Notes: generated by a model from the sequence alone, not told the origin. Shown: positions 8,715-19,883, counted from the first letter of the stretch. The stretch is 64,000 bases of DNA from Polynucleobacter sp. AP-Capit-er-40B-B4 (GCF_018882245.1 NZ_JACVOV010000001.1:744001-808000); one strand, 5' to 3'. Numbers and translations: made by a program.

Positions 8715-10838
8715 CTAAGCCTTAACTGGAAGCTCCCGTATCCGCTTGCCTGTTGCAGCAGCAATCGCATTGACTAAAGCGGGAGCAACCAAAGGAACAC
8801 CAACCTCACCCAAACCGCCCGGCTTCTCCTGGCTAGGTACCAAATGGACCTCAATCACCGGAACCTGGTTTTGACGCAAGCTGGGATAGTTATTGAAGTT
8901 ATTTTGCTGAACACGACCATTTTCAATGGTGATTTCATTGCTCAAGGCCGCACTTAAACCGTAAATCACGCCACCAGTGAGCTGAGCTCTAGCTTGGTCC
9001 GGATGCACCGTAATTCCACAGTCAGATACAAAGGTAATTTTCTTAACCTTGGTATCTTTGGTCGCAGAATCAAGCTCAAGAATACAAGCTGAATAAGTGT
9101 CATAGCACTCCATCTGGGCAACACCAAAGCGCTTGCTGCCCGCTACATAACCTGACTTTTTAACAGCCATCTCGAGAACTGCTTTAGCTCGAGGATGCTT
9201 GTTTAAGGCAGCCATGCGATAAGCAACGGGATCCTTGCCAGCAGCCTTAGCTGCTTCATCTATAAAACTCTCAACAGCAAAAGCGTTGAGCGCATTGCTT
9301 ACGGAACGCCAGTAACCAACCCGAATACCCGTTCCCTCGATCACGTTGGTCATCTCAAGATTGGGAATGTCATAGGTTAAGTTATTTGACCCCTCAACCA
9401 TGAAGGGATCAAAACCATCTTTTACAAATCCTGGGAACGCACGAGCTGTTACTGACTGGGACACCATCTTGGCCTTCAAGGAAGCCAATTGACCATCGGC
9501 ACCCAAGACACCATCTACCTTATGAATACTCATTGGGCGATAGAAGTCATGAGTAATGTCATCCTCTTTTGTCCAAAGCATCTTCACTGGCATTCCAGCG
9601 GCCTTAGAAATCTCTGCGGCCTGACGAATAAAGTCCAGCTCTAGCTTACGACCAAATCCACCACCCAAGAAAGTAGTTTCAATAGTGACGTCTTCAGGCT
9701 TAACACCTGCTGCTGCGGCAGCAACCGCCTGACCACCCTGTTGAAACTGAATTGGTCCAATGATTCTGCACTTTCCATTTGATACATCTGCGGAGCAATT
9801 CACCGGCTCCATTGTGGAGTGTGCTAAATACGGTAAAAAATATTGGGCGCTTAGAGGCTTGCCATTTGCAACGGCAGCATTGGGGTCACCCGCTGTCTTA
9901 ATCACCGCGCCTTTTTTAGATAAACTTGCCTCAAGACTTTTGCGAACCAATGCAGTACTCAGATTGGCATTTGCCCCCTCATTCCACGTGATTTTCAGAG
10001 CATCCCTACCCTTACGAGCCGCATAAAAATCCTTAGCCAATACTGCAACGCCATCAGAAATCTGAACAACTTTAATTACTCCAGATACTTTCATTGCAGC
10101 TGATGCATCAAATGCTGTTGGTGTGCCGCCAATAACAGGGCACTGAGCTAAAGATGCGATTGCCATTCCTGGAATTTTTACGTCAATTCCATAAACCGCT
10201 TTACCAGCAACTTTGCTTGGCGTATCCAAACGACGCATCGTTTCTTTGCCGATCACCATGAAATTCACCGGTGATTTTAGGGCTGGTTTTTCTGGGAGCG
10301 TTAACTTAGCTGCATCAGCAGCCAACTCACCATAGGTAGCCGACTTTCCACTTGAATGCGTCACCTTGCCATTCATGGCTTTGCAGTCTGTGGCCGCAAC
10401 ATTCCAACGTTGAGCCGCAGCCTGCACTAAAACCATACGAGTAGCTGCGCCAGCAGTTCTTAACTTATCAAAAGCTTCGCGTACTGAGGTTGAACCACCC
10501 GTTATTTGACCACCCAACATCGCATTAATGTAAACAGGAGCTACCCCAGCGATCTCAACCCTAACCATGGAAAGGGGTAAATTTAATTCCTCAGCTAACA
10601 AAGCCGGTAACGAGGTATATACGTCCTGCCCCATTTCTGAACGTGCACAAATTAAAGTAATTTGATTATTGGGGGTAATTTGTACCCAGGCGTTTGCTAA
10701 AGCAGGTTTACCAGCATCTCCTGAAGCGGCATGGCTTGTTAGGGGGAGGTGCATACCAATGACTAATGCACCAGTCAAAGCAGAACTTTGCTGAATAAAT
10801 TGACGACGGCTACTATTTTTTAAAGATTGATTTTTCAT
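8715..10838 (-). CDS. Molybdopterin-binding subunit, isoquinoline 1-oxidoreductase beta type
   Basis: Large catalytic subunit of a xanthine-dehydrogenase-family molybdenum hydroxylase, closest in layout to IorB. A twin-arginine signal (SSRRQFIQQ, R11-R12, then a hydrophobic stretch) indicates folded export to the periplasm. The 707 residues include the glycine-rich cofactor-binding segment LGGGFGRK and a C-terminal GLGEVGVP whose glutamate matches the catalytic base. The true substrate (aromatic N-heterocycle or aldehyde) is not predictable. It lies 14 bases after the iron-sulfur subunit, as in iorAB. No chaperone or cytochrome partner gene is adjacent. Confidence 0.88.
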   Translation of the reverse strand: MKNQSLKNSSRRQFIQQSSALTGALVIGMHLPLTSHAASGDAGKPALANAWVQITPNNQITLICARSEMGQDVYTSLPALLAEELNLPLSMVRVEIAGVAPVYINAMLGGQITGGSTSVREAFDKLRTAGAATRMVLVQAAAQRWNVAATDCKAMNGKVTHSSGKSATYGELAADAAKLTLPEKPALKSPVNFMVIGKETMRRLDTPSKVAGKAVYGIDVKIPGMAIASLAQCPVIGGTPTAFDASAAMKVSGVIKVVQISDGVAVLAKDFYAARKGRDALKITWNEGANANLSTALVRKSLEASLSKKGAVIKTAGDPNAAVANGKPLSAQYFLPYLAHSTMEPVNCSADVSNGKCRIIGPIQFQQGGQAVAAAAAGVKPEDVTIETTFLGGGFGRKLELDFIRQAAEISKAAGMPVKMLWTKEDDITHDFYRPMSIHKVDGVLGADGQLASLKAKMVSQSVTARAFPGFVKDGFDPFMVEGSNNLTYDIPNLEMTNVIEGTGIRVGYWRSVSNALNAFAVESFIDEAAKAAGKDPVAYRMAALNKHPRAKAVLEMAVKKSGYVAGSKRFGVAQMECYDTYSACILELDSATKDTKVKKITFVSDCGITVHPDQARAQLTGGVIYGLSAALSNEITIENGRVQQNNFNNYPSLRQNQVPVIEVHLVPSQEKPGGLGEVGVPLVAPALVNAIAAATGKRIRELPVKA

Positions 10839-10852
10839 TTGATCTTTATCCT

Positions 10853-11311
10853 TTAAGCCAATTTATCTGCAGCGCGTTTCACCGCTTTTTCAATACGAGA
10901 ATAAGTTCCGCAACGACATATATTGCCGCTCATCGCATTCTTAATATCATCGCTGCTAGGTTGTTTTTTCTTTGCTAATAAATCTGCGGCAGACATCATT
11001 TGCCCAGTCTGACAGTAACCACACTGAGGCACATCAAATTCAATCCAAGCATCTTGGAGGGCTTTTCCAACCTTGGCCGACAAACCTTCTAGCGTAGTCA
11101 ATGTCTTACCTGCTGCAACAGAGATCGGGGTAGAGCAAGAACGGATAGCAGCGCCATCAAGATGCACAGTACATGCGCCACAAAGCCCCGCACCACAGCC
11201 ATATTTTGGGCTTGTAACATCAAGATGGTCTCTCAAGACCCACAAAATTGGAGTTTCAGGATCACCATCGAAGCTGATAGCTTTGCCATTGAGAGTAAAT
11301 GAAACGGCCAT
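10853..11311 (-). CDS. (2Fe-2S) subunit of the molybdenum hydroxylase, IorA type
   Basis: Small electron-transfer subunit with two [2Fe-2S] centres. The plant-ferredoxin-like cluster uses C39, C44, C47 and C59 (YGCGAGLCGACTVH). The second, alpha-helical cluster uses C97, C100, C132 and C134 (QCGYCQTGQ and GNICRCGTY). At 152 residues it is the standard IorA/CoxS size. It has no signal peptide of its own, so it should hitch-hike with the Tat-exported large subunit. An AAGGGGGC ribosome site precedes the ATG. Confidence 0.9.
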   Translation of the reverse strand: MAVSFTLNGKAISFDGDPETPILWVLRDHLDVTSPKYGCGAGLCGACTVHLDGAAIRSCSTPISVAAGKTLTTLEGLSAKVGKALQDAWIEFDVPQCGYCQTGQMMSAADLLAKKKQPSSDDIKNAMSGNICRCGTYSRIEKAVKRAADKLA

Positions 11312-11426
11312 GATGCCCCCTTGCTTAAATTTGAAAAATGGAAATAAAGCTGATCATTCAGAACTCATTAATCATGACAGATCTATAGGACTCTAGGGGG
11401 CTCCAATCACTAGGGATTCCACCAAG

Positions 11427-11456
11427 AAAAAAGCTCAGATTGATCTGAGCTTTTTT
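11427..11456 (-). terminator. secA terminator
   Basis: A long perfect palindrome (AAAAAAGCTCAGAT with its complement, two bases between the arms) lies 26 bases beyond the secA stop. On the minus strand the stem ends in a run of six T residues. The A-rich opposite arm makes it potentially bidirectional. Confidence 0.85.
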
Positions 11457-11482
11457 AGTACTTCCAAATGAAGATTAATACT

Positions 11483-14248
11483 CTAAGCTAATGCGCCGCA
11501 GCAGTTCTTGTATTTTTTGCCGCTACCGCAGGTACAAGGATCATTACGCCCCACCTTTGGTCCGGTGCGAATAGGGGCAGGCTGAATGTCGACTGCAGCA
11601 CCACCATCACCGGTTGATCCTGCAACTTCCTTTTCTGGATCAGCGTGCTGATACTGAACATCGGACAGCTTAGCCAAATCATCATTCATCGATTCAGAGG
11701 CTTGATCTAACTCGCTTGCGCTACGAATCTGAACTGTCATGATGCTTTTAACAACATCATTCTTGATCACGTTGAGCAATTCACCATACAACTCAAAAGC
11801 CTCACGACGATATTCTTGCTTAGGATCTTTTTGGGCGTATCCGCGCAAATGAATACCTTGACGCAAATGGTCTAAAGCAGCCAAGTGCTCACGCCAATGA
11901 CTATCCAAGCTATATAACAGAACTGAACGCTCAAAACTAGCAAAAGATTCTCGTCCGGAGAGGTCTACTTTTGCATCGTAAGCTTCTTTAGCAGCCTGCA
12001 ATACACGCTCAACAATTTCGGAATCATCTACGCTATCGGCAGCCTCAACCCAGCCCTTAAGATCAATCGTAAGCCCCCACTCGCTAGCCAGCACATTCTC
12101 TAGCCCGGTGAGATCCCACTGCTCTTCCATAGACTCCAGCGGTACATAAACTGAACAAACTGAACGCAATACATCTTCACGCAAATTCGCAATTAGCTCG
12201 CCAATATCACTGCTTTCAAGCACTTCGTTTCTGAGGCGATAGGTTTCTTTACGTTGATCATTGGCAACGTTGTCATATTCGAGCAACTGTTTACGAATAT
12301 CAAAGTTACGGCCTTCAACTTTGCGCTGCGCTGACTCAATGGAACGAGTCACCATGCCAGCTTCAATCGGCTCGCCGTCTGGCATCTTCAGTCGATCCAT
12401 TACAGCACGTAAACGATCGCCTGCAAAGATACGAAGCAGCGCATCATCTAATGAAAGATAGAAACGGGAGGAGCCTGGATCACCCTGACGACCTGAGCGG
12501 CCTCTTAACTGATTATCAATACGACGGCTCTCATGGCGCTCGGTACCGATAATGTGCAATCCACCTGACGCAAGAACCGCATCATGAATACTTTGCCACT
12601 CATCCTGCAATTGCTTAATCTTGGATCCTTTTTCAGCATCGGTAAGTGAACTATCTGCCTCGATCAAGGAAGATTGCTTTCCTACGTTGCCACCCAACAC
12701 AATGTCTGTACCACGACCAGCCATATTGGTGGCAATCGTGATCATTTTTGGTCGCCCTGCTTGAGCAATAATTTCTGCTTCGCGAGCATGTTGCTTTGCG
12801 TTCAATACCTGGTGTGGCAACTTACGTTGATCTAGCAGTTGTGCGATCAACTCAGAGTTTTCAATTGAGGTAGTACCAACTAGTACTGGCTGACCACGCT
12901 CATAACAATCTTGAATATCCTTAATGACCGCATCATAGCGTTCACGAGAAGACTTATAGATTTGGTCTTGCTTATCTTTTCTTTGGCTGATACGGTTTGG
13001 AGGAATCACAACTGTTTCTAAGTTGTAAATTTCTTTAAATTCGTAAGCCTCAGTATCGGCGGTACCAGTCATACCAGCCAACTTACCGTACATGCGGAAA
13101 TAATTTTGGAAAGTGATCGTAGCTAAAGTTTGATTCTCATTTTGAATCTGTACACCCTCTTTAGCTTCTACGGCTTGATGCAATCCATCAGACCAACGAC
13201 GTCCCTGCATCAAGCGACCCGTGAATTCATCAACAATGATCACCTCACCATTTTGAACAACATAATGTTGATCACGGTGATACAAAGAATGTGCACGCAG
13301 GGCTGCGTATACGTGATGCATCAAAGTAATATTTTGTGGCGCATAGAGAGAATCGCCATCATTGAGCGCGCCCAACTGAACTAATACAGCCTCAGCTTTA
13401 TCGTGCCCTTGCTCCGTCAGATAAACCTGCTGGGATTTCTCATCCACCCAGTAGTCGCCTGGCTTCTCAACGCCAGTACCATCGGCCTTCTCTTCGCCAA
13501 TTTGACGCTCTAAATGCGATGGCAGAGCATTAATCTTGATGTAAAGATCGGTGTGATCTTCTGCCTGACCGGAGATGATTAACGGCGTGCGAGCCTCATC
13601 AATCAGAATAGAATCAACTTCGTCAACAATTGCATAAGCTAAACCACGCTGAACACGCTGGCCCAAATCCTGAACCATGTTGTCACGCAAGTAGTCAAAA
13701 CCAAATTCGTTATTTGTGCCGTAGGTAATATCTGCAGCATAAGCTTCTTGCTTGGTAGTGTGATCCATCTGGGATAAATTCACACCCACCTTCATACCTA
13801 AGAAGTTATAAAGCTTGGCCATCCATTCGGCATCACGCTGCGCCAAATAATCATTGACTGTTACGACATGCACACCTTTACCGGTTAGTGCATTCAAATA
13901 GACTGGCAGAGTAGCAGTTAAGGTTTTTCCTTCACCAGTACCCATCTCCGCAATTTTGCCGTGATGCAAGGCTAAGCCGCCAAGCATCTGAGCATCAAAG
14001 TGGCGCATCTTCATGACACGGGCGCTAGCTTCGCGAACAACAGCAAATGCTTCTGCTGCAATATCATCCAATGACTCACCGGAAGCTAGGCGAGATTTGA
14101 ATTCAGCAGTTTTTGCGGCCAGTGCAGAATCATCCAAAGATTGCAGGCTAGCCTCAAAAGCGCCAACCTTGGCAACGACTTTGCGATACTGTTTTAAGAG
14201 GCGGTCGTTACGACTGCCGACCAGGGTTTTAAGAAGACCGATTACCAT
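11483..14248 (-). CDS. secA: Protein translocase ATPase SecA
   Basis: Motor ATPase that pushes preproteins through SecYEG. The 921-residue length is typical. Visible are Walker A MGTGEGKT (102-109), the DEVD box ([13 protein letters not shown]), the helicase-like [10 protein letters not shown] motif and a C-terminal zinc-binding SEC-C tail ([14 protein letters not shown]) that contacts SecB and lipids. It lies divergent from the DciA-like gene and beyond lpxC, the conserved position after the dcw cluster. No secM-type arrest peptide gene is seen. Confidence 0.97.
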   Translation of the reverse strand: MVIGLLKTLVGSRNDRLLKQYRKVVAKVGAFEASLQSLDDSALAAKTAEFKSRLASGESLDDIAAEAFAVVREASARVMKMRHFDAQMLGGLALHHGKIAEMGTGEGKTLTATLPVYLNALTGKGVHVVTVNDYLAQRDAEWMAKLYNFLGMKVGVNLSQMDHTTKQEAYAADITYGTNNEFGFDYLRDNMVQDLGQRVQRGLAYAIVDEVDSILIDEARTPLIISGQAEDHTDLYIKINALPSHLERQIGEEKADGTGVEKPGDYWVDEKSQQVYLTEQGHDKAEAVLVQLGALNDGDSLYAPQNITLMHHVYAALRAHSLYHRDQHYVVQNGEVIIVDEFTGRLMQGRRWSDGLHQAVEAKEGVQIQNENQTLATITFQNYFRMYGKLAGMTGTADTEAYEFKEIYNLETVVIPPNRISQRKDKQDQIYKSSRERYDAVIKDIQDCYERGQPVLVGTTSIENSELIAQLLDQRKLPHQVLNAKQHAREAEIIAQAGRPKMITIATNMAGRGTDIVLGGNVGKQSSLIEADSSLTDAEKGSKIKQLQDEWQSIHDAVLASGGLHIIGTERHESRRIDNQLRGRSGRQGDPGSSRFYLSLDDALLRIFAGDRLRAVMDRLKMPDGEPIEAGMVTRSIESAQRKVEGRNFDIRKQLLEYDNVANDQRKETYRLRNEVLESSDIGELIANLREDVLRSVCSVYVPLESMEEQWDLTGLENVLASEWGLTIDLKGWVEAADSVDDSEIVERVLQAAKEAYDAKVDLSGRESFASFERSVLLYSLDSHWREHLAALDHLRQGIHLRGYAQKDPKQEYRREAFELYGELLNVIKNDVVKSIMTVQIRSASELDQASESMNDDLAKLSDVQYQHADPEKEVAGSTGDGGAAVDIQPAPIRTGPKVGRNDPCTCGSGKKYKNCCGALA

Positions 14249-14302
14249 GGGATATTGAAGAAAATTAAGTCCTTGAGTTTATCACCCGCAACCCCATTTT
14301 TT

Positions 14303-14800
14303 ATGAACTTCACCCCTAAATCGTCCCGTAAGCACACAGCCCATGACTGGATGGATTACCTGCGAGAATCCGATGGGCTTGGGGGGATTTTGGCCAAAAC
14401 AGAGGATCTGGCAAAACTGAAGGGGCGGATCCACTCAGCACTAACAACCCTAGATTTAGGCCACCTCAGCTCAAAAATTGAAGCTGGATGGCGCTCCGGG
14501 TCAAAAGATGAGCTTTTTTTACTAGTGAGCAGCGCTAGCATTGCCAGCCGCTTACAACAGGTTTTACCCAGTCTAATCAAAGAGTTAGCTAATTCTGGCT
14601 TAGTCTGTAGCGCAATAATGGTTCGGGTTAAACCAGCCCCGCCAGCCTGGGAAGTAAAAGCCAGACCAGCCGAACGGGAAAAGCCAAAAGGATTAAATGA
14701 AGTGGCTAAAAAGTCGTGGGAGTCTCTTTTAGAGAAATTAGGGCCAGATTCAGGCCTGCGCTCCTCTATCGAGAAACTACTCAAAAACAAGCCCAAGTAA
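14303..14800 (+). CDS. dciA: DUF721/DciA-like protein
   Basis: DUF721 proteins include DciA, the ancestral loader of the replicative helicase DnaB. The 165-residue form has an N-terminal DUF721-like domain (about 10-110) with DLGHLSSKIEAGWR and a basic, proline-containing tail. The family commonly sits beside lpxC and secA, as here. A longer frame starts at a TTG at 14255; the ATG at 14303 is preferred but has no clear Shine-Dalgarno sequence. Assignment rests on weak sequence likeness plus neighbourhood. Confidence 0.7.
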   Translation: MNFTPKSSRKHTAHDWMDYLRESDGLGGILAKTEDLAKLKGRIHSALTTLDLGHLSSKIEAGWRSGSKDELFLLVSSASIASRLQQVLPSLIKELANSGLVCSAIMVRVKPAPPAWEVKARPAEREKPKGLNEVAKKSWESLLEKLGPDSGLRSSIEKLLKNKPK

Positions 14801-14824
14801 GCTTAAAGACTGCTTCGAGCTCCC

Positions 14825-15739
14825 TTAGAAAAAGAGGGGTTGGCTTTCTTGGGAATAGGCTTCAGGGGCCTTATTTTCAGCAAAGGAGCTGATTTCGTAA
14901 GAGCTTGGATCTTCCAAAAGCTTACGCAAAAGTGCGTTATTAAGAGCATGACCTGACTTCTCAGCAACATAAGCGCCCACAATTGGATGACCAATGAGGT
15001 AGAGATCACCAATTGCATCTAAGATTTTGTGACGTACAAACTCATCTTCGTAACGAAGTTCTTCGTTATTCAGAATGCGGTGCTCATCTAAAACAATCGC
15101 GTTATCTAAACTGCCGCCACGCGCTAAACCCATTTCGCGCAATGCTTCCACTTCGTGAGCAAAACCAAAAGTGCGTGCGCGACCAATTTCACTGCGATAA
15201 GCGTGTTCAGCAAAATCCACTACAAAACGTTGTCCAGTTTTATCTACGGCTGGATGTTTAAAGTCAATCGTAAAGTCCAACTTAAATCCAAAGAATGGTT
15301 CTAATCGTGCAAGCTTGTCACCTTCACGAACTTCGACTGGTTTTTTAATAACGACAAATTGACGTGACGCCTCTTGCTCGGCAATACCCGCTGATTCAAT
15401 TAAAAACAAAAATGAAGCAGCGCTGCCATCCATGATGGGAACTTCTTCACCATCAAGTTCAATGAATAAGTTATCTAAGCCTAGTCCGGCACAAGCGGAC
15501 AGTAAATGCTCTACAGTTGAAACACGTACGCCATCTTTCTGAATAACAGAGGCCAGTCTTGTATCGCATACAGCTAAAGCAGTTGCAGGCACAACCGACT
15601 GTTCTGGTGTATCTATTCGTACGAACTGAACCCCTGAATTTACTGGCGCAGGCTTAATAGAAATTGTCACCTTGCGGCCAGAATGCAAGCCAATCCCCAC
15701 GGTTTTTACCGGAGTGGCAATTGTGCGTTGCTTCATCAT
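14825..15739 (-). CDS. lpxC: UDP-3-O-acyl-N-acetylglucosamine deacetylase
   Basis: Committed step of lipid A synthesis, a zinc-dependent deacetylation in the cytoplasm. Zinc ligands are recognisable as H78 (VEHLLSA), H237 and D241 ([10 protein letters not shown]), with the catalytic H251 (GHPIVG). The 304 residues are the standard length. It is the distal gene of the dcw run, 44 bases after the peroxiredoxin, and converges on the DciA-like gene. Confidence 0.97.
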   Translation of the reverse strand: MMKQRTIATPVKTVGIGLHSGRKVTISIKPAPVNSGVQFVRIDTPEQSVVPATALAVCDTRLASVIQKDGVRVSTVEHLLSACAGLGLDNLFIELDGEEVPIMDGSAASFLFLIESAGIAEQEASRQFVVIKKPVEVREGDKLARLEPFFGFKLDFTIDFKHPAVDKTGQRFVVDFAEHAYRSEIGRARTFGFAHEVEALREMGLARGGSLDNAIVLDEHRILNNEELRYEDEFVRHKILDAIGDLYLIGHPIVGAYVAEKSGHALNNALLRKLLEDPSSYEISSFAENKAPEAYSQESQPLFF

Positions 15740-15783
15740 ATGTGGCTATCTAAATTCAGGGGATTTTCGTTAGTAAATTCTAA

Positions 15784-16284
15784 TTACAGCTTTTTCAAAA
15801 TAGAAGCTGCGTCGCTTACTTCAAACTTGCCAGGCGCTTCGCGATCAAGTGACTTCACAACACCATCTTCAATAATCATGGCATAACGATCGGAGCGCAC
15901 ACCAAATCCGCGAGCAGTTAAATCCAATTCCAAACCAAGTTTTTTGGTGAACTCAGCACTGCCGTCACCTAACATGCGAATTTTTTTGCCAACCTTTTGA
16001 TCACGCCCCCATGCACCCATTACGAATGGATCATTTACAGAAACGCACCAAATCTCATCAACACCCTTCGCTTTGATCGCATCAAAGTGCTCAACATATC
16101 CGGGCACATGCTTAGCCGAACAAGTTGGCGTAAAAGCGCCTGGCAGTGCGAAGAGTACGATCTTTTTACCAGCCGCTAATTTCTCAACTTCAAATGCATT
16201 TGGCCCTAAGGAGCAGCCTTCAGTCTCTTCATTCATAAATTCATAAAGAGTAGCGTTTGGTAATTTTTGTCCAACAGCAATCAT
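15784..16284 (-). CDS. Prx5-type peroxiredoxin
   Basis: Thiol peroxidase of the Prx5/redoxin family reducing hydrogen peroxide and alkyl peroxides. The peroxidatic cysteine is C55 in the motif PGAFTPTCS. At 166 residues it is the single-domain form without a fused glutaredoxin, so it needs an external thiol. A good ribosome site (TTGGAGATGTC-ATG) precedes it. It is inserted between ftsZ and lpxC, as in other betaproteobacteria, and follows a GC-rich imperfect hairpin. Confidence 0.92.
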   Translation of the reverse strand: MIAVGQKLPNATLYEFMNEETEGCSLGPNAFEVEKLAAGKKIVLFALPGAFTPTCSAKHVPGYVEHFDAIKAKGVDEIWCVSVNDPFVMGAWGRDQKVGKKIRMLGDGSAEFTKKLGLELDLTARGFGVRSDRYAMIIEDGVVKSLDREAPGKFEVSDAASILKKL

Positions 16285-16315
16285 GACATCTCCAATAAAT
16301 AATTGTTAGTAAGTA

Positions 16316-16364
16316 TGCCAACGCAAGCGCGGGATTCGTCGTCCGGAGGGGCGCCGCGCTGGCA
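16316..16364. repeat. GC-rich imperfect inverted repeat between ftsZ and peroxiredoxin gene
   Basis: Arms TGCCA (16316-16320) and GCGCGG (16327-16332) pair with CCGCGC (16354-16359) and TGGCA (16360-16364), leaving a six-base bulge and a 21-base G/C-rich loop. It is much richer in G and C than its surroundings. No U-run follows on either strand, so it is not a classic terminator. Confidence 0.6.
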
Positions 16365-16396
16365 TTTCGCAATTACCTATTGTATTAAGCAGTCAA

Positions 16397-17737
16397 TTAA
16401 TCTGCTTGCTTACGCAAAAAGGCTGGGATTTCATAGTAATCAGCCCCTTTGTCCAACATGGATTTAGCCTGTGGAGAACTATCTGCACCTAATGTAGGCG
16501 CAGGAGTCGCTTCACGAGAGCTACGAAAAACGCGTGGTAAGTCATATTGACTGTAATCAACACCAGAGCTTGCTGGCTGAGCTGCCATTTCTGGAGCACT
16601 ACCAACACCAGTCATTGCCAAGCCTGCGCTAGTTCCCAATGCGGAATCCATGCTTACCTTACTCATTGCAGCGGATGGGCTTGCAGGGGCAAAGCTATTG
16701 AGATCAGCCATTGTTGGCATTGCATCATGAGTACCAGTAGCTTGTCTCCAAACTACTTCAGGCTGGTTATTTTTACGAGCTTGAGGATTATTCAAGCCAG
16801 TAGCAACTACAGTCACACGTAAGGCATCACCTAAGCTCTCGTCATATACGGTACCGAAGATAACCGTTGCGTCATCTGCAGCGTAACCACGAATCGCAGC
16901 CATAACTTCACGAGTCTCAGACAACTTCAATGAACGGCTAGCAGTGATGTTGACCAATACGCCACGTGCACCTGATAGATCTACACCCTCTAACAATGGT
17001 GATGCAACCGCAGCTTCGGCAGCTAGGCGCGCACGATCCATACCAGAAACTGTTGCTGTTCCCATCATGGCTTTGCCCTGCTCACCCATTACTGTCTTAA
17101 CGTCTTCAAAGTCAACGTTAATCAAACCTTGAACATTAATGATCTCTGCAATACCTGAAACTGCGTTATGCAACACGTCATCAGCACAAGCAAATGCTTT
17201 ATCGAACTCAGCATCTTCGCCCATCACCTCAAAGAGTTTTTCGTTGAGTACAACAATGAGTGAATCTACATATGACTCGAGCTCCGCAGCGCCGTTCTCG
17301 GCAACCTTCAAACGCTTTACACCCTCGAAATCAAATGGCTTACTAATCACGCCAACAGTGAGGATGCCCATTTCTTTAGCCACTTGAGCAACGATTGGAG
17401 CTGCGCCAGTTCCAGTACCGCCACCCATACCGGCAGTGATAAATACCATGTGTGCGCCCTGCAAAGTATCTGCAATACGTGCACGCGCTTCTTCAGCAGA
17501 TGCTGCACCGATTTCTGGTTTAGCCCCTGCACCCAATCCGCTAGAGCCCAGTTGCAAATTCACAGATGCCTCGGAACGCTGTAAAGCGCCAGCATCGGTG
17601 TTCATGCAAATGAACTCTACGCCGTTAACACCACGACGGATCATGTGCTGGACAGCATTACCACCAGCGCCACCGACTCCAACCACTTTAATAATGGTCT
17701 TGCCAGCTGTTTCTTGATCTAACATTTCAAATTCCAT
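16397..17737 (-). CDS. ftsZ: Cell division protein FtsZ
   Basis: Tubulin-like GTPase that forms the division ring. The signature GGGTGTG is at 105-111, with NTDAG (46-50) in the nucleotide pocket. A long disordered linker rich in Ala, Ser and Met (about 330-430) leads to the conserved C-terminal peptide [10 protein letters not shown] that binds FtsA and other partners. The 446 residues exceed E. coli FtsZ because of this linker, which is common in Burkholderiales. A near-perfect AGGAGG ribosome site sits before the ATG. Confidence 0.98.
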   Translation of the reverse strand: MEFEMLDQETAGKTIIKVVGVGGAGGNAVQHMIRRGVNGVEFICMNTDAGALQRSEASVNLQLGSSGLGAGAKPEIGAASAEEARARIADTLQGAHMVFITAGMGGGTGTGAAPIVAQVAKEMGILTVGVISKPFDFEGVKRLKVAENGAAELESYVDSLIVVLNEKLFEVMGEDAEFDKAFACADDVLHNAVSGIAEIINVQGLINVDFEDVKTVMGEQGKAMMGTATVSGMDRARLAAEAAVASPLLEGVDLSGARGVLVNITASRSLKLSETREVMAAIRGYAADDATVIFGTVYDESLGDALRVTVVATGLNNPQARKNNQPEVVWRQATGTHDAMPTMADLNSFAPASPSAAMSKVSMDSALGTSAGLAMTGVGSAPEMAAQPASSGVDYSQYDLPRVFRSSREATPAPTLGADSSPQAKSMLDKGADYYEIPAFLRKQAD

Positions 17738-17786
17738 ATACCCTCCTAGGTAAAAAACTTACTACATTGACGACGACGAAAAAAAC

Positions 17787-19022
17787 TTAAAAATTTCCTG
17801 CGAACCATTCCTTCATGCGCGAGATAACTCCTTGCAACGCGCCTGATTGAGAAACACGACGGCCGCGCAATAACTGCGCTTGACCTTCCATCAGCAAACC
17901 AATGCTGGTGGCATATCTGGGACTACGCAACACTTCATGTAAATGGCCACGGTACTCAGGCGTGCCAATTCGGGCCGGCCTTAAAAAGACCTGTTCAGCC
18001 AACTCCACCATGCCAGGCATGAGCGCAGTTCCACCTGTTAAAACAATTCCTGAAGAAACCATGTCTTCGTAACCGGAGTCACGAACTACACCTCGCACGA
18101 GCGTAAACAACTCTTCAACACGTGGCTCAATCACTGCCGCTAAAGCTTGCTTAGACATCGGACGCGGTTCACGATCGCCCACACCAGGAACATCAATCAT
18201 CGCAGTGGGATCTGCCATATCTTGACGAGCAATACCATGTGCGATCTTCAAATCTTCCGCATCGATTGTTGGTGTACGCAAGGCCATTGCAATGTCATTA
18301 GTAATTTGATCACCTGCAATTGGAATTACAGCTGTATGACGAATAGAACCTTGGCAGTAAATTGCAATATCAGTAGTTCCGCCACCGATATCCACCAACA
18401 CCACACCCAACTCTTTCTCATCTTCAGTGAGCACCGCCAAACTTGAGGCCAAAGGTTGCAAAATCAAATCGTTTACCTCAAGACCACAGCGACGTACGCA
18501 CTTCACAATATTCTGTGCTGCACTTACAGCGCCAGTAACAATGTGTACCTTCACCTCTAAACGAAGACCGCTCATACCAATCGGCTCGCGCACATCTTCC
18601 TGTCCATCAATAATGAATTCCTGAACAAGGATGTGCAAAATCTGCTGATCGGTTGGGATGTTGATAGCCTTGGCAGTCTCGAGCACGCGCTCCACATCAC
18701 CAGCGCCAACTTCTTTGTCGCGTATTGCCACCATGCCGCTCGAGTTAAAACTCACAATATGATTACCAGCAATGCCCGTGAATACCTGAACAATCTGGCG
18801 ATCGGCCATCACCTCAGCTTCTTCAAGCGCCTTTTGAATTGATTGAACTGTCGCTTCAATATTGACCACAACACCCTTCTTCAATCCTTTAGAGGCTGTT
18901 TGACCAACACCAACTACATTAAATTGACCATCGGGAGCTAATTCAGCAACCAAGGCAACAACCTTGGATGTACCAATATCTAACCCAACCAACACATCAC
19001 GATTGTCTTTACTCATTGCCAT
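17787..19022 (-). CDS. ftsA: Cell division protein FtsA
   Basis: Actin-like protein that tethers FtsZ to the membrane and recruits later division proteins. The N-terminal phosphate-1 loop VGLDIGTSKV, the DIGGGTTDI phosphate-2 segment and TGGTALMPG (adenosine motif) are visible. The C-terminus ends in the amphipathic membrane-targeting helix SRMKEWFAGNF. The gene lies three bases after ftsQ and 49 before ftsZ. Confidence 0.97.
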   Translation of the reverse strand: MAMSKDNRDVLVGLDIGTSKVVALVAELAPDGQFNVVGVGQTASKGLKKGVVVNIEATVQSIQKALEEAEVMADRQIVQVFTGIAGNHIVSFNSSGMVAIRDKEVGAGDVERVLETAKAINIPTDQQILHILVQEFIIDGQEDVREPIGMSGLRLEVKVHIVTGAVSAAQNIVKCVRRCGLEVNDLILQPLASSLAVLTEDEKELGVVLVDIGGGTTDIAIYCQGSIRHTAVIPIAGDQITNDIAMALRTPTIDAEDLKIAHGIARQDMADPTAMIDVPGVGDREPRPMSKQALAAVIEPRVEELFTLVRGVVRDSGYEDMVSSGIVLTGGTALMPGMVELAEQVFLRPARIGTPEYRGHLHEVLRSPRYATSIGLLMEGQAQLLRGRRVSQSGALQGVISRMKEWFAGNF

Positions 19023-19025
19023 TCC

Positions 19026-19883
19026 TCATTGCTTCAGCTCGCTTTTTTTGCCATCTACATCATTCTTTTTCAAACTTGCAGAGGCAAGATGAACCGCAAA
19101 ACCATTTGCATATCGCAAATCAATTGCATCAATTCGATTAGCCCACTTCTCTTGTACTTGGGGCCAATATTTAAATAATCTCGCTACACGCTCTTCAGTT
19201 AAATTTTTATCGGAGCTTTCTTCATCGCGCCCAAACTCGACTCTCATGCCATTTGATAGTCTGACGTTCCATGCGTAGCGTTCCGTTAAAGCAAGACTCG
19301 TTACTTCTGCACCCCATGGCTTAAACCAATTGTTTGCTTTTTCATAAAGACTCATCACCTCTTTACCGGAATCTGCAGGGCCAGAGAAGTCGACTAGACG
19401 GATGTCGTCACCTACCTCAGACACACGCCCAGCAAATAGTTCCCCATGGGTGTTCATTAAAGTGTGACTTTCAGCACCACCCCATGTTCCAAAAGGTTTC
19501 TGCTCTTCAATACTGACGACCAATCCATTTGGCCAGACTCGACGCACATTGGCATGTCGAACCCAAGGCATACTTTCAAAGCCACGCTTTACATCTTCTA
19601 GGCGAACGCTAAAGAAATTACCCTGTACTGTTTCTAGAACCTGCTGTTTCACAATAGGCTTCTTGATGTGCTTTAGGGTTTGACCGGCGACGGGTTCAAT
19701 TTGTATTTGCTTCAAGGCAAATACTGGACGCTGACTAAGCCAAACTAAAATACCAATTACTAGCATCACTATGAAGCAGCGCATCAAGAGACGACTCAGC
19801 TTCTCCATGCGATCTGAGTGGTTCCAAAGTGGAGCCATCAACATAGAGAAAATTTCACCGAAGCGGTCCATGAAGTTACTCAT
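19026..19883 (-). CDS. ftsQ: Cell division protein FtsQ
   Basis: Bitopic inner-membrane protein linking early and late divisome parts. The 285 residues have a cytoplasmic N-terminus, one membrane segment (about 35-55), a POTRA domain ([10 protein letters not shown] onward) and a beta domain. A frame starting at 19928 would intrude 49 bases into ddl. The ATG at 19883 forms an ATGA overlap with the ddl stop and is preferred. Confidence 0.94.
   Translation of the reverse strand: MSNFMDRFGEIFSMLMAPLWNHSDRMEKLSRLLMRCFIVMLVIGILVWLSQRPVFALKQIQIEPVAGQTLKHIKKPIVKQQVLETVQGNFFSVRLEDVKRGFESMPWVRHANVRRVWPNGLVVSIEEQKPFGTWGGAESHTLMNTHGELFAGRVSEVGDDIRLVDFSGPADSGKEVMSLYEKANNWFKPWGAEVTSLALTERYAWNVRLSNGMRVEFGRDEESSDKNLTEERVARLFKYWPQVQEKWANRIDAIDLRYANGFAVHLASASLKKNDVDGKKSELKQ

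Noticed and set aside
14356..14796. 146-codon frame on the minus strand covering the DciA-like gene
   Set aside because: It is a mirror of the plus-strand gene: it covers most of it, shows no recognisable domain, and the opposite frame matches DUF721 with the expected neighbourhood.
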